Shown here: in pieces, positions 23,697-33,410 of the stretch
Position numbering within the stretch: the stretch's first letter is position 1
Layout of the letters: every line of letters starts with the position of its first letter
From: Pseudochryseolinea flava
GTDB lineage: Bacteria > Bacteroidota > Bacteroidia > Cytophagales > Cyclobacteriaceae
Reading direction: 5' to 3'
Length of the DNA: 64,000 nucleotides
Assembly: GCF_003286915.1 (NCBI RefSeq)
Contig: NZ_QMFY01000015.1
Location: forward strand, 1 to 64,000
Position numbers and translations under genes: made by a program
Notes under the pieces: generated by a model
Databases searched by the model: none
What the model was told of the DNA's origin: nothing
The model's input: only the letters and a program-made list of their open reading frames with translations

Positions 23697-26600
23697 ATGG
23701 CCGCCAAGTCTTTTCATCGAGATGAATTTGTAGTTGCGATCGGTGCCTCTGCGGGAGGCCTGGAAGCAATCCATGATTTTTTCGACAACATGCCCGAACA
23801 AAGCAACCTTTCGTTTGTCGTTATTCAACATCTGTCGCCCGATCACAAAAGTCTCCTTGTTGAATTAGTTGCTCGCCATACCAATATGAAGGTTTATGAA
23901 GCAGAACATAATCTTCAGATAAAAAAGAATTGTATTTACATTATTCCGAATAATAAGTTCATTACGATCAGTCAAAATCGGTTGATCCTTTCTGATAAGT
24001 CGCGACTCACGTTGCCCAACAATGCGATTGACGTTTTCATGTCGTCACTTGCGAAAGAACGACGCGAGAAAGCAATCGCCGTGGTGTTATCGGGCACGGG
24101 TACGGATGGAACAAAAGGGATTGCCGCCATAAAGGACGCAGGCGGACTTGTTATTGCGCAAGAACCTACTTCATCAAAGTTCGATGGTATGCCTAACAGT
24201 GCCATCAGTGGCGGCAACGTAGACTATATACTTCCTCCAGCAGAAATCCCACAGCAAATCGTTAACTACCTGGCCGATGTTAATTGGGAGGAAGATGTTT
24301 CGATCGATGACGATGTGTTACAAAGGATTTTTGTTGAGATTCAAACACATGCAGGATTTGACTTTCATTACTACAAGACGCCTACGATCGTACGACGCGT
24401 TATTCATCGTATGAAAAAAAGTGGCTTTGATAACATCGAAGCGTACTACAATTTTTTAAAGAATGATGCAGGGGAGGCCAAAAATCTAGGAAAAGAGTTT
24501 CTTATTAATGTCACCCGTTTTTTCCGTGATAAGGAACCTTTCGAAGTATTGAAGCGTGATGTGTTTCCCAATATCGTCGCCGCAAAATCTTCCGGTGACC
24601 AAGTCAAACTATGGATTTGCGCTTGTAGCACGGGCGAAGAAGTTTACTCACTTGCAATATTATTAGATGAAGTGTTGCAGGAACAAGGTATCGATAACCT
24701 TACCGTAAAAATTTTCGCAACGGATATTGAAAAGTCGAATATTGATATTGCGTCGAAAGGGGTGTATCCACAAAGTATTGAGGAAGACGTCGATGAAAAC
24801 CGTTTAAAGAAATATTTTGTAAAAGGAGAGAAGGACTACACCATCATTACGCGGATTCGAAAGCAAGTTGTATTTGCAGTCCACAACGTTATCAAAGATC
24901 CTCCGCTTATAAAGAATGATCTGGTAAGCTGTCGCAACATGCTGATCTATATGAATACGGCATTACAACAGCGCGTTTATTCGGTGCTTCTATTCTCGAT
25001 CGTGCGCGAAGGTTATTTGTTCTTAGGAACAACAGAAAATCCCAATCCGATACGTCCACACCTCGCAGATGTTAGCGCGCGCTGGAAAATATTCAAGAAA
25101 GTATCAGACGCAAAACTTACACCGTACCTCGTCGACGTAGGCGTACGTCTGGACAAAGGTAATGGTAAGGTGATCGCTGATAATAATGACAGGCTTAAGA
25201 AACGCCGCGGTATTGCTGAGGAATTTAAGGATGCACTATTCAGTGATTTTAATTTCGCCGCTTTTTATATCGACAGAAATTTTGAGATCAAAGAAGCTAC
25301 AGGGAATTTTGATCGTCTGCTTACACTGCCGCGGAAAACGCTCAAGTTGAACTTGCTTCGAATGTTGCCGTCATCTTTGTCTACGCAGCTTATTACGGAG
25401 ATAAAGAGCGTGTGGGCGAGCAATCAAAAACGTATGCTCAATAACATTCACTTGGCGCAAGAAAAGGGATCGCTTTCGCTTCAAGTGCTGATCAAGCCTG
25501 CAACCATCGATACAGATTACACCATGGTTGCGTTTCACTTTTTAGATATCGAAAAATCGGAACCACATGTTCTCGCGAAAGATGATGTCTCTGCAAATGA
25601 CTATATCATCTCATTGGAAGAAGAGTTGAGCGATACCAAAGCGCATTTGCAGCATGCCGTAGAAGACTTAGAAACAGCCAATGAAGAATTGCAATCTACA
25701 AATGAAGAGCTTTTGTCGTCGAATGAAGAATTGCAAAGTTCCAATGAGGAATTACAATCTTTGAATGAAGAGCTCCATACGCTCAATACAGAACACCAGC
25801 TAAAGATTACGGAGCTCATCGAGCTTAACGATGACTTAAATAATTATTTCCGTAGCAGTAACATCGGTCAGATTTTCCTGGATAAAAATATGATCATCCG
25901 AAAATTTAACCCGGCATCTGCGCGGATGATCAATTTTATCGAATCAGACATTGGTCGCCCGATTACGCATATCTCCACCAATATCAAATATCATGGATTA
26001 ATCAGTGACATTGAGGCCGTGTTACGTTATCAAACCACGGTTGAAAGGGAAGTGCAACTGCATAACGGGCTAAATTTACTGCTGCGGATTATGCCATACC
26101 TGCGGCAGGATCAAAAAGCGTCAGGCGTTATCATTTCCTTCATTGACATTACCACCATTACGAACCTAAACAACATCATTCGTGGGGTGTTCAATTCGAG
26201 TTTGAGTAGTATCGTTGCCCTCGAAAGTGAAAGAGATCATAAAGGTAATGTTGTAGACTTTTCAATTTTGGCAGCGAATCAAGCCGGCGAAAAATTGTTG
26301 AGCAAGGACGTTGACAATTTAAAAGGGCTCTCCATTAAGAAGAATTTGAAGACCCCATTCCTCGATACGTTGTTTTCTCAATTTGTTGATGTCGTCCAAA
26401 ATGATGTGCAACTGCATACCGATATTTTTGTTGAGTCGGAAAAGCTTTGGTTGGAAGTGAGCGCCGTAAAAATGATGGATGGACTTGTAGTGACGCTAAC
26501 AGATGTGACGCAGAAGCGTAATGCAGAAGAGCGGTTGAAGAAAAACTACATCGAACTCGTGTCGGCGCGGGAAAATCTTAAAAAACTTAACGCCGAGCTG

Positions 26601-28169
26601 GAGGCGACTGTGTTAGACAGGACAAAACTTTTGGCGGCAAGCGAAGAACGTTTCCGTTTGGTGTCACGTGCTACCAACGATGCCATTTGGGATTGGGGTC
26701 TTGTGAATAATCAGATTTGGTTCAGCGATGCTTTCTATCTTCAATTCGGTTATGACCGCAACGAACACTTCGATAGAACCACGTGGCTCGCGAAACTTCA
26801 TCCAAGTGATGTCTCGGAAGTTGAGCGTAGTATTCAGCACGCAATCAACACGGGGCAAAAGCAATGGACGCGCGAGTACCGTTTCAAGAAAGCAGATGGC
26901 GACTATGCACATGTGTTAGATCGCGGATATGTTTTGCAAGATGAGTACGATACACCATACCGCATGCTCGGGTCGATGTTTGATCTGACAGCGTTGAAGA
27001 AGGCGGAGCGCGAAGTGGAAAGTAATATATCCCAACGTAAGTTCTTAGCGGAGTCGATGCCGTTTATGGTGTTAACTGCGGACGAGACTGGCGCGATTGA
27101 TTTTGTGAATAGTCAATTTGAATCGTACACGGGTATTCGCCAATCAGATGCGCTTCAATCAGGATGGAAACGTATTGTTCATGCACAAGACCTAGCGCGA
27201 CTCGATAGACTTTGGGCGGAGTCTGTTAAGTATAAGGGAGATTTTCAAGATGAAGTCCGACTTCAGTTGTACGACGGCACATACCATTGGAACTTACTGC
27301 GCGCGAAAGCGAGAAAAGATAGTGATGGCAAAGTGATAAACTGGGTAATCACCACAGTGGACATACACGACCAAAAGCAGTTGAATGAAGTGTTAGAGCA
27401 GAAGGTGGAAGAAAGGACGCTGCAGTTGAAAAAGATGAACGAAGCGCTCGAGGTCAGTAACAATGATTTGCAACAGTTCGCGTCCGTGGCGTCTCACGAT
27501 CTGCAGGAGCCTCTGCGCAAAATACATATGTATGCGAACATGATTAGTGATCGTTACTATGGCGTCCTTGGTGGGGGCGCAACGTACTTGAAGAAAATTT
27601 TGCAGTCGTCAACAAGGATGAAATCAATCATCAATAATATTCTGAGTTATTCTAAATTGTCGGCCGATGACGTTACTTTCGTGCAGACTGATGTGAATCA
27701 AATTATCAACGATATACTGATTGACCTTGAAGTACTCATTGCAGAAAAGAAAGCTGAAATTGTGGTTGATAAATTTCCCCTCGTGGAAGCAGTGCCAGGG
27801 CAAATAAACCAGGTGTTTCAAAACCTGATAGGAAACGCATTGAAGTTTTCAAAGCCTGATGTTCCCCCTGTGGTCCAAATTATGGCAGAAGAAGTAAATG
27901 GAATGGTGAATGAAGATCTTAAGGGAGAGGGGCCATGGTGCAAAATCGTGATCAAAGACAACGGCATCGGATTCAATGAGAAATTTGCAAATGAGGTGTT
28001 TATTCTTTTTCAGCGTTTACATTCCAAAGATGCTTATGAAGGAACAGGCATTGGTTTGGCTATCGCGAAAAAAATTATTGATAAGCATCACGGTGCTATT
28101 TACGCGACCAGTGTTGAAGGAGAAGGAGCGATTTTTACTATTGTTATTCCTATTCGCCAAAATCGATAG
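23697..28169 (+). CDS. CheB-CheR-PAS-histidine kinase fusion
   Basis: This 1490-residue protein begins with a CheB methylesterase (S18 in GASAGG, H45, D137) at about 1-190 and a CheR methyltransferase at about 205-470 (INVTRFFRDKEPFEVLKRDV, WICACSTGEEVYSLAI). A PAS-like part and a coiled coil of repeated NEELQS units (about 645-715) follow. Then come two to four PAS domains, a HisKA domain with H1267 (ASHDLQEPLRK) and HATPase (NLIGNALKFSK, DNGIGF, GTGIGLAIAKKI). No membrane segment is seen and no receptor gene is nearby. Such fusions are common in Bacteroidota, and their CheB/CheR targets are unknown. It lies between the phytochrome and a receiver with gaps of 3 and 2 bases. Confidence 0.92.
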   Translation: MAAKSFHRDEFVVAIGASAGGLEAIHDFFDNMPEQSNLSFVVIQHLSPDHKSLLVELVARHTNMKVYEAEHNLQIKKNCIYIIPNNKFITISQNRLILSDKSRLTLPNNAIDVFMSSLAKERREKAIAVVLSGTGTDGTKGIAAIKDAGGLVIAQEPTSSKFDGMPNSAISGGNVDYILPPAEIPQQIVNYLADVNWEEDVSIDDDVLQRIFVEIQTHAGFDFHYYKTPTIVRRVIHRMKKSGFDNIEAYYNFLKNDAGEAKNLGKEFLINVTRFFRDKEPFEVLKRDVFPNIVAAKSSGDQVKLWICACSTGEEVYSLAILLDEVLQEQGIDNLTVKIFATDIEKSNIDIASKGVYPQSIEEDVDENRLKKYFVKGEKDYTIITRIRKQVVFAVHNVIKDPPLIKNDLVSCRNMLIYMNTALQQRVYSVLLFSIVREGYLFLGTTENPNPIRPHLADVSARWKIFKKVSDAKLTPYLVDVGVRLDKGNGKVIADNNDRLKKRRGIAEEFKDALFSDFNFAAFYIDRNFEIKEATGNFDRLLTLPRKTLKLNLLRMLPSSLSTQLITEIKSVWASNQKRMLNNIHLAQEKGSLSLQVLIKPATIDTDYTMVAFHFLDIEKSEPHVLAKDDVSANDYIISLEEELSDTKAHLQHAVEDLETANEELQSTNEELLSSNEELQSSNEELQSLNEELHTLNTEHQLKITELIELNDDLNNYFRSSNIGQIFLDKNMIIRKFNPASARMINFIESDIGRPITHISTNIKYHGLISDIEAVLRYQTTVEREVQLHNGLNLLLRIMPYLRQDQKASGVIISFIDITTITNLNNIIRGVFNSSLSSIVALESERDHKGNVVDFSILAANQAGEKLLSKDVDNLKGLSIKKNLKTPFLDTLFSQFVDVVQNDVQLHTDIFVESEKLWLEVSAVKMMDGLVVTLTDVTQKRNAEERLKKNYIELVSARENLKKLNAELEATVLDRTKLLAASEERFRLVSRATNDAIWDWGLVNNQIWFSDAFYLQFGYDRNEHFDRTTWLAKLHPSDVSEVERSIQHAINTGQKQWTREYRFKKADGDYAHVLDRGYVLQDEYDTPYRMLGSMFDLTALKKAEREVESNISQRKFLAESMPFMVLTADETGAIDFVNSQFESYTGIRQSDALQSGWKRIVHAQDLARLDRLWAESVKYKGDFQDEVRLQLYDGTYHWNLLRAKARKDSDGKVINWVITTVDIHDQKQLNEVLEQKVEERTLQLKKMNEALEVSNNDLQQFASVASHDLQEPLRKIHMYANMISDRYYGVLGGGATYLKKILQSSTRMKSIINNILSYSKLSADDVTFVQTDVNQIINDILIDLEVLIAEKKAEIVVDKFPLVEAVPGQINQVFQNLIGNALKFSKPDVPPVVQIMAEEVNGMVNEDLKGEGPWCKIVIKDNGIGFNEKFANEVFILFQRLHSKDAYEGTGIGLAIAKKIIDKHHGAIYATSVEGEGAIFTIVIPIRQNR

Positions 28170-28171
28170 CC

Positions 28172-28561
28172 ATGAAGAAAATTTATTTAGCAGAAGATGA
28201 TATCGACGATCAGGAAATTTTCCGCGAGATTATCGATGCGTTGGATCATGGAATTCAACTCACCATTTTCCATAACGGCGAAGAGTTGATCAAGGCACTT
28301 AATGTGTTGCCAAACGACGAGCTTCCTGATCTCCTATTGCTCGATCAAAATATGCCGCGGTTGAAAGGCAGTGAGACAATTCAACAAATACGTAGTGAAC
28401 CGCGTTATAAGCCATTGCCTGTCGCCATTTACACAACCTATCATGATGCCAACTTTGCGCGTCTGTGTAAAGAAGAAGGGATTGAACTCTTCCAGAAGCC
28501 CGATACGTTCGACGAACTTAGCAAGCTCATTCATCGGTTGGTGGCCATGTATATCAAATAG
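28172..28561 (+). CDS. Single-domain response regulator of the phytochrome operon
   Basis: This 129-residue receiver domain has EDD at 8-10, phosphoacceptor D58 (LLLDQNMP), Thr in AIYTTYHD and Lys in LFQKPD. It starts 2 bases after the CheB-CheR kinase and is the likely recipient of its phosphoryl group. No output domain is present. Confidence 0.9.
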   Translation: MKKIYLAEDDIDDQEIFREIIDALDHGIQLTIFHNGEELIKALNVLPNDELPDLLLLDQNMPRLKGSETIQQIRSEPRYKPLPVAIYTTYHDANFARLCKEEGIELFQKPDTFDELSKLIHRLVAMYIK

Positions 28562-28612
28562 CGGACAATAGGTAACGCGGTGTGCAGGCACTAGTTTTTT
28601 GGCTGATATGCC

Positions 28613-29101
28613 ATGTACGACGCAAAAGTCATCAGCGGTATTAAGAACACATTGATAAAGCGTGGTGAGACCATCGCGGTAGCGGAGAGTGTCACCGCTG
28701 GTCATTTACAGGCGGCAATATCACAAGCCGATTTTGCGAAAGATTTTTTTCAAGGGGGAATCACCGTGTACAACATCGGCCAAAAATCTCGTCATCTGTG
28801 GATTGATCCGATTCGTGGAGAAGCGTGTAATTGTGTGTCTGCTGAAATTGCCGGGCAGATGGCAACTGGAGCGTGCAAACTGTTTTCTTGTGATTGGGGC
28901 ATATCGATTACAGGATACGCTGCGCCGGTTCCTGAATTGGGCATTGAAAAACTATTCGCATTTTACGCTGTTGCTTTTCGTGGCGATGTGAAAGAAGTAA
29001 AGAGAATTAAATCATCTGGTTTGTCACCCGTGGATACGCAAGTTGATTACACAAATGCCGTCTTGAAACGCTTCCAAAAAATGCTCCGTGACAATCATTG
29101 A
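28613..29101 (+). CDS. pncC: CinA C-terminal-type nicotinamide-nucleotide amidase
   Basis: This 162-residue stand-alone CinA/PncC domain has the conserved AESVTAGHLQAAIS near residue 24 and FFQGGITVYN, followed by GISITGYAAP. PncC enzymes deamidate nicotinamide mononucleotide in pyridine nucleotide recycling. AESVTAG differs from the usual AESCTGG, so activity is likely but not certain. It ends tail to tail with a minus-strand receiver, overlapping by 7 bases. Confidence 0.82.
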   Translation: MYDAKVISGIKNTLIKRGETIAVAESVTAGHLQAAISQADFAKDFFQGGITVYNIGQKSRHLWIDPIRGEACNCVSAEIAGQMATGACKLFSCDWGISITGYAAPVPELGIEKLFAFYAVAFRGDVKEVKRIKSSGLSPVDTQVDYTNAVLKRFQKMLRDNH

Positions 29102-29490
29102 ATAATACCTATAGACGTGAGAACTTCCTTCACGCTACCTTCCGAAATTGGTTTTGTTAAGTAATGGGTTATGCCCAATGATTTTGCTTTTGCAAGATCT
29201 TTAGGGTCTTGTGAGGAAGATACGATGATGATAACTGAATGGTCTTTATACGGAATTTCTTGTTTCTGTAGTGCTTCGATGAAAGCAAAGCCGTTCATAA
29301 TCGGCATGTTGAGGTCCAAAAAAATTACATCTGGGCCATCTTGTAAACTCCGTGACCTGATGAAATTTAAGGCTTCCTGACCATTGCGTGCAGTGTGTAC
29401 ACCAGACGTTATGCCTAATCGTTGCAATAGCCGACTGCTTAATAGGTGAAATACGTCGTCGTCGTCAACTAGTAAAATGTTCTTTTCCAT
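29095..29490 (-). CDS. Single-domain response regulator
   Basis: This 131-residue receiver has DDDD at 9-12, phosphoacceptor D59 (IFLDLNMP), Ser in IVSSSQD and Lys in YLTKPIS. It is an orphan: its neighbours are not kinases on the same strand, although a CHASE3 hybrid kinase lies 850 bases to the right on the same strand. Its end overlaps the CinA-like gene by 7 bases. Confidence 0.88.
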   Translation of the reverse strand: MEKNILLVDDDDVFHLLSSRLLQRLGITSGVHTARNGQEALNFIRSRSLQDGPDVIFLDLNMPIMNGFAFIEALQKQEIPYKDHSVIIIVSSSQDPKDLAKAKSLGITHYLTKPISEGSVKEVLTSIGIIQ

Positions 29491-29987
29491 GGCTAACGCC
29501 TTCTTATTAGGTAATCCCGAAACAGATTCTCAGCATACTCGCTTAACAGATATCGCGGCTAGTTGTTTCGGAAATAAAAGCCAATATAATGAACACACCC
29601 GAAAATTCAAGATGGCGGCTGCCCTTTTCACTTTTCCGCACGAAATAATGAACGATACTTTAATCAAACTCGAACCAACGGTTGCTAATCTTTTACAGCT
29701 GCGAATTTCGTCAGCTGATATGCCTTTATCCGCTTTCGATACAACGGTATGGCTGTACGCAGATACGCTGTGAAATTGAATCAACGCGTTCCTACGACGG
29801 ATAAAAAAGAATGCATTTATCTTAAAATAAATGGAAAGGGTGATAAAAAATATCAATCCCTTTCTTAACTTAGGTAACACACTTTCTCCCGAAACCTTCT
29901 TTAGATCAACGTTGGAACAATGGCCCATTAAGGGAAATTTATCCTGGCATAAGAATAATAGCTGAATAACTCTTTAACCGTTTTCCT
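29491..29987. other. Intergenic region without a convincing gene
   Basis: Two open frames of about 100-130 codons overlap here on opposite strands, but neither has a recognisable domain or balanced composition. A hairpin lies at 29834-29864 (GAAAGGG pairing with CCCTTTC, plus TGAT/ATCA across a 2-base bulge). The region may hold promoters for both flanking genes. Confidence 0.5.
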
Positions 29988-30266
29988 ATGCAATATCTCA
30001 ACGAAGTAATGCCCACGGAAGAACTATCTTCCAACAGTCAAGTGATGATCCGTGTCTGGGAAAATTTTCTCGATCATCGTCAGAACTTATCAGAAATTCT
30101 GGGAATCTATTCCCTCACTGACGTATGCACTGATCTAGATTTCCGAGGCACTGTAACATTTAACTTTACGTTATTCGATTGGCAGCGTACATTAAAAGCG
30201 ATGCTGGAGAAAAATAATGTCCCCTACATACAAGGGAATATTTCCAATCAAGCCTCGCTTAATTAA
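29988..30266 (+). CDS. Uncharacterised small protein
   Basis: This 92-residue soluble acidic protein starts at ATG 29988. It has no signal peptide or membrane segment and I do not recognise a family. The C-terminal half (FNFTLFDWQRTLKAMLEKNN) looks like a folded small domain. It is followed by a good terminator at 30291, which supports a real transcript. Confidence 0.55.
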   Translation: MQYLNEVMPTEELSSNSQVMIRVWENFLDHRQNLSEILGIYSLTDVCTDLDFRGTVTFNFTLFDWQRTLKAMLEKNNVPYIQGNISNQASLN

Positions 30267-30290
30267 ACTAAGCTGCAATGCAATAGAAGA

Positions 30291-30322
30291 AAGGCGTATC
30301 GATTGTACGCCTTCTTTTTTTT
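30291..30322 (+). terminator. Rho-independent terminator
   Basis: AAGGCGTA at 30291-30298 pairs with TACGCCTT at 30306-30313 around a 7-base loop, followed by a run of Ts. It ends the transcript of the small protein at 29988-30266. Confidence 0.85.
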
Positions 30323-30337
30323 GGTAGCGCACCTGAT

Positions 30338-33091
30338 CTATGTTGTTTGGCGCATCGCCCTGAATAGCTGTTCCGTGGTCTTATTGGTAATGACGTCGTA
30401 TCGTTGCGTCATCGCGATGAGGTCACTATGATCTCCAGCGAGCGCTTTTTCGCGTATCGTTTCTACGAGATCTGTCAAAGCATCATCACCTAAAATGGCA
30501 AGCGACGTCTTGACTTTATGCACTGCCCGTTTAAGGTCGTCTAAGTTGTCTGTCTTCCCAATGAAATGAATGGCACCTTGCAGTTCCTTTAAGTTTTCCA
30601 CAATCAGACCCGCAAGTTCCCGCTTGAATTCGATATTCCCATCTGCATATAGATCGAGCTTGGTCGAAAGGTCTTTAGTATCGGTTTCATCGCGGTCGCC
30701 GATCGTGATAAGCGAACGAATCTTTTCGTAAAGCTCGGCCGGATTGAACGGCTTTGTCAATAGGTCCGTCATCCCACTCGACAACGCGCGGTCGCGAACT
30801 TCACTCATGGCTGAAGCAGTTAGCGCTAAAATAGGAATGCTCTGAAAATATGTCTCCGGCATTTTTCGAATTGTCATAGTCGCCGTGTAACCATCCATCT
30901 CTGGCATCTCAAGATCCATCAGCACGAGGTCATAGGCTTTACTTCTTATTTTTGCGACGGCCAACGCGCCATTGTCAACACAGTCTACGGCAATATTCCA
31001 GTTCGTTAGAAAACTCGTCGCAACAACTTGGTTAACATGATTGTCTTCCACCAACAATATCTTACGCTGCCCGATAGAAGGCGAGGTAATACTGGTCTTG
31101 GTGTGCTGTGTTTCTTCAAAGCGACCTTCTTCCATCACGAGACTAAATGTAAACACCGAGCCTTTGTTAACGATACTTTCCACGGCAATATGTCCGCCCA
31201 TCATGTCTGCGAGACGTTTCGAGATTGTAAGCCCTAGACCTGTTCCGCCGAATTTTCGTGTGATCTCGTTGTTTGCTTGGGAGAAGCTTTCAAAAATAGT
31301 GAGCAATTTTTCCTTCGGTATTCCTACACCTGTGTCTTTTATGATGAAGTGCACCTTGAATGACTTTTCGTGCACTTCCGCATTCACGATGAGCTTAACA
31401 GAACCATAGTTGGTAAACTTGATGGCATTGCTTAGTAAGTTCGTAATGATTTGATTCAAACGTACCGGATCGCCCTGAACAACGGTCGGTGTATTATTGT
31501 CAATATCAAAATCTAAACGAATTCCTTTGTCACGCGCTTTGGTGATGTTGATATTCACAATCGTTGACACAAGGTCGTGCAGGTTGAAGTGAATATTCTC
31601 CAATGAAAGTTTTTCCGCTTCAATTTTACTGAAGTCGAGAATGTCGTTGATGATCGTGAGGAGATTCTCGCCGGAAAATTTTAACAGATTCAAATTATCG
31701 ACCTGATCCTTTCGGGGGTCGTTTTGCAGCAGTAGATGCGTTAGCCCAATTACGGCATTCATTGGCGTTCGAATCTCGTGGCTCATTGTTGAAAGAAACT
31801 GAGATTTTGCTTTGGTAGCAGCTTCAGCTTGTTCCTTGGCGTTGATCAATTGTGTTTCAAAATCTTTCTGTACGGAAATATCTCTCGCTGAAGTTTGTAT
31901 CGAAACCACTTTACCCGTATCGTCGATAATGGGCTTGGTGTAAGACTCAACCCAAACGTAATCACCGTCTTTTTTTCGCAGTCTGAAGCGAATGTTCAAT
32001 AACGTTTTTCCATTCAATGCATGTTGGCGTGCACCACGAATGCTTGCTTCGTCGTCAGGATGGATAATGCCAATGCCCGTGGTTCCCAGAATTTCGGAAG
32101 GTTCGTAACCTAATATTGTCTGCACGGATGGTGAAACATAGGTGTACGTCCCATCCGGTAAGTATAGGGCAATAAAATCTTGAGAATTTTCTGACACCAA
32201 CCTGTATAAACGTTCATTCTCTTCAAGCCTGTTTTTGACTTCCAGTAATTGGTCCAAGCTTGATTTAAGTTCTTCTTCCGAAGCTTGTAACTCTTCATTC
32301 AAGGCTGTCAAATCATCATTGCGTGTATGGAGATCTTGATTAGCTTTTTTTATCGCCATGGTTTGTTGCGCCACTCGGGTCTCGAGATTTTTGTTCAGGT
32401 CTTGAAGGGAGTTAAAAAGTGTGATGTTTCTTTTGTTGACGCGCAGGATGGTTATGAAAGCTAAAATTGAGATGAGTGTCACGAGGGTCAACGACGCATA
32501 AATCATTCGCTCGGTAAAATTGCTTGCGGACTTGAGATGTGCTGTTCGTTCTTTGAGCAGATCCTGCTCGCGACGGATCATGAGTGTTATATTGCCTTGC
32601 AGGGTGTCGAGTTTAGAAATTCCACGCGCAAAATCGACGATGGATTCTTGGAATTTAAAATTCGAGTTCTGTGCCCGCATAATCGTTTGGTTGATTTCAC
32701 CAATCCGATCTTCGATGATGGGTTTTATTTTCTTATCGAGGAGGTAGGTTTGTTGTTCGTTGTCGACGGTAAGGTCGCGGAGACTGTTTACGGATTCTCG
32801 CAGGTGTTTTACGGCAACACTATAGGCATGTAGATAGGCAGTGTCTTTCGTGATCAAATATCCACGCTGTGTCGTTTCAGTTTCCTTCAGCATGGCCAAT
32901 AGCTTAATCGTTGTGTCGATGACGTTGTTGGTGTGATCAATCCAAGTTTGGGCCTCACGCTTTTCTTCAAAGCCTTTATAAATGGCTATGCCGGTAAGAA
33001 TACTCAGTACGACCGATACTATTAAAAGTCGCGGAACTTGTTTCGCTCTTGTCATCGAAATCCGTGGTTTGGGCTTAGTTCCATCGCTCAA
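30338..33091 (-). CDS. CHASE3-PAS hybrid histidine kinase with receiver and HPt domains
   Basis: This 917-residue inner-membrane protein has a membrane helix at about 20-38, a periplasmic CHASE3 domain at about 45-185 (ETETTQRGYLITKDTAYLHA) and a second helix at about 195-215. A coiled coil and a PAS domain at about 295-415 follow. Next are HisKA with H438 (MSHEIRTPMN), HATPase (DTGVGI, GGTGLGLTISKRL), a receiver with D726 (VLMDLEMPEMDG) and a C-terminal HPt domain with H858 (HKVKTSLAILG). It therefore contains a full phosphorelay except the final regulator. No output gene is adjacent on the same strand; the receiver at 29095 is a possible terminal acceptor. Confidence 0.92.
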   Translation of the reverse strand: MSDGTKPKPRISMTRAKQVPRLLIVSVVLSILTGIAIYKGFEEKREAQTWIDHTNNVIDTTIKLLAMLKETETTQRGYLITKDTAYLHAYSVAVKHLRESVNSLRDLTVDNEQQTYLLDKKIKPIIEDRIGEINQTIMRAQNSNFKFQESIVDFARGISKLDTLQGNITLMIRREQDLLKERTAHLKSASNFTERMIYASLTLVTLISILAFITILRVNKRNITLFNSLQDLNKNLETRVAQQTMAIKKANQDLHTRNDDLTALNEELQASEEELKSSLDQLLEVKNRLEENERLYRLVSENSQDFIALYLPDGTYTYVSPSVQTILGYEPSEILGTTGIGIIHPDDEASIRGARQHALNGKTLLNIRFRLRKKDGDYVWVESYTKPIIDDTGKVVSIQTSARDISVQKDFETQLINAKEQAEAATKAKSQFLSTMSHEIRTPMNAVIGLTHLLLQNDPRKDQVDNLNLLKFSGENLLTIINDILDFSKIEAEKLSLENIHFNLHDLVSTIVNINITKARDKGIRLDFDIDNNTPTVVQGDPVRLNQIITNLLSNAIKFTNYGSVKLIVNAEVHEKSFKVHFIIKDTGVGIPKEKLLTIFESFSQANNEITRKFGGTGLGLTISKRLADMMGGHIAVESIVNKGSVFTFSLVMEEGRFEETQHTKTSITSPSIGQRKILLVEDNHVNQVVATSFLTNWNIAVDCVDNGALAVAKIRSKAYDLVLMDLEMPEMDGYTATMTIRKMPETYFQSIPILALTASAMSEVRDRALSSGMTDLLTKPFNPAELYEKIRSLITIGDRDETDTKDLSTKLDLYADGNIEFKRELAGLIVENLKELQGAIHFIGKTDNLDDLKRAVHKVKTSLAILGDDALTDLVETIREKALAGDHSDLIAMTQRYDVITNKTTEQLFRAMRQTT

Positions 33092-33410
33092 AGGTTAGCT
33101 CTGGGATGGATAGGTTTGTCACGAAGATAGCCAGAAAATCGGAGCAACGTTGCGTCTGATCGACGCGCTTAACGAACAATTCAAAAGCTTGTTAAAGTGT
33201 AGAAAGAACAAGTGAAACTGGGTATTTGCTTGAGAAGCAAGGGATAAAAGCCCATGACGTGGACGTGAAGTAGTGAATTTCTACTACTTCTTAATTTCGC
33301 TTGTCGTGAATTTCGGACATGGTCACGATTTTAACGTTGCCCGGTGCAAGCGTTTACGGTATTTTCGAGTCAAACACCCCGATAGTTTAAATACCAATTA
33401 GATCAATCAA
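33092..33410. other. Divergent intergenic region with an inverted repeat
   Basis: These 319 bases separate the hybrid kinase from the GH30 gene. An inverted repeat, GAAGTAGT at 33267-33274 and ACTACTTC at 33283-33290, is followed by TAATTTCG at 33292-33299, which resembles a Bacteroidota -7 element. No gene is visible. Confidence 0.45.

Noticed and set aside
25672-25795. Tandem DNA repeat inside the CheB-CheR kinase gene
   Set aside because: It is the coding image of the NEELQS heptad-like coiled coil typical of this protein family, not an independent repeat element.
29477-29928. Two overlapping open frames on opposite strands in the intergenic region
   Set aside because: Neither translation shows a domain, signal peptide or natural composition, and each lies partly over the other or over the receiver gene.
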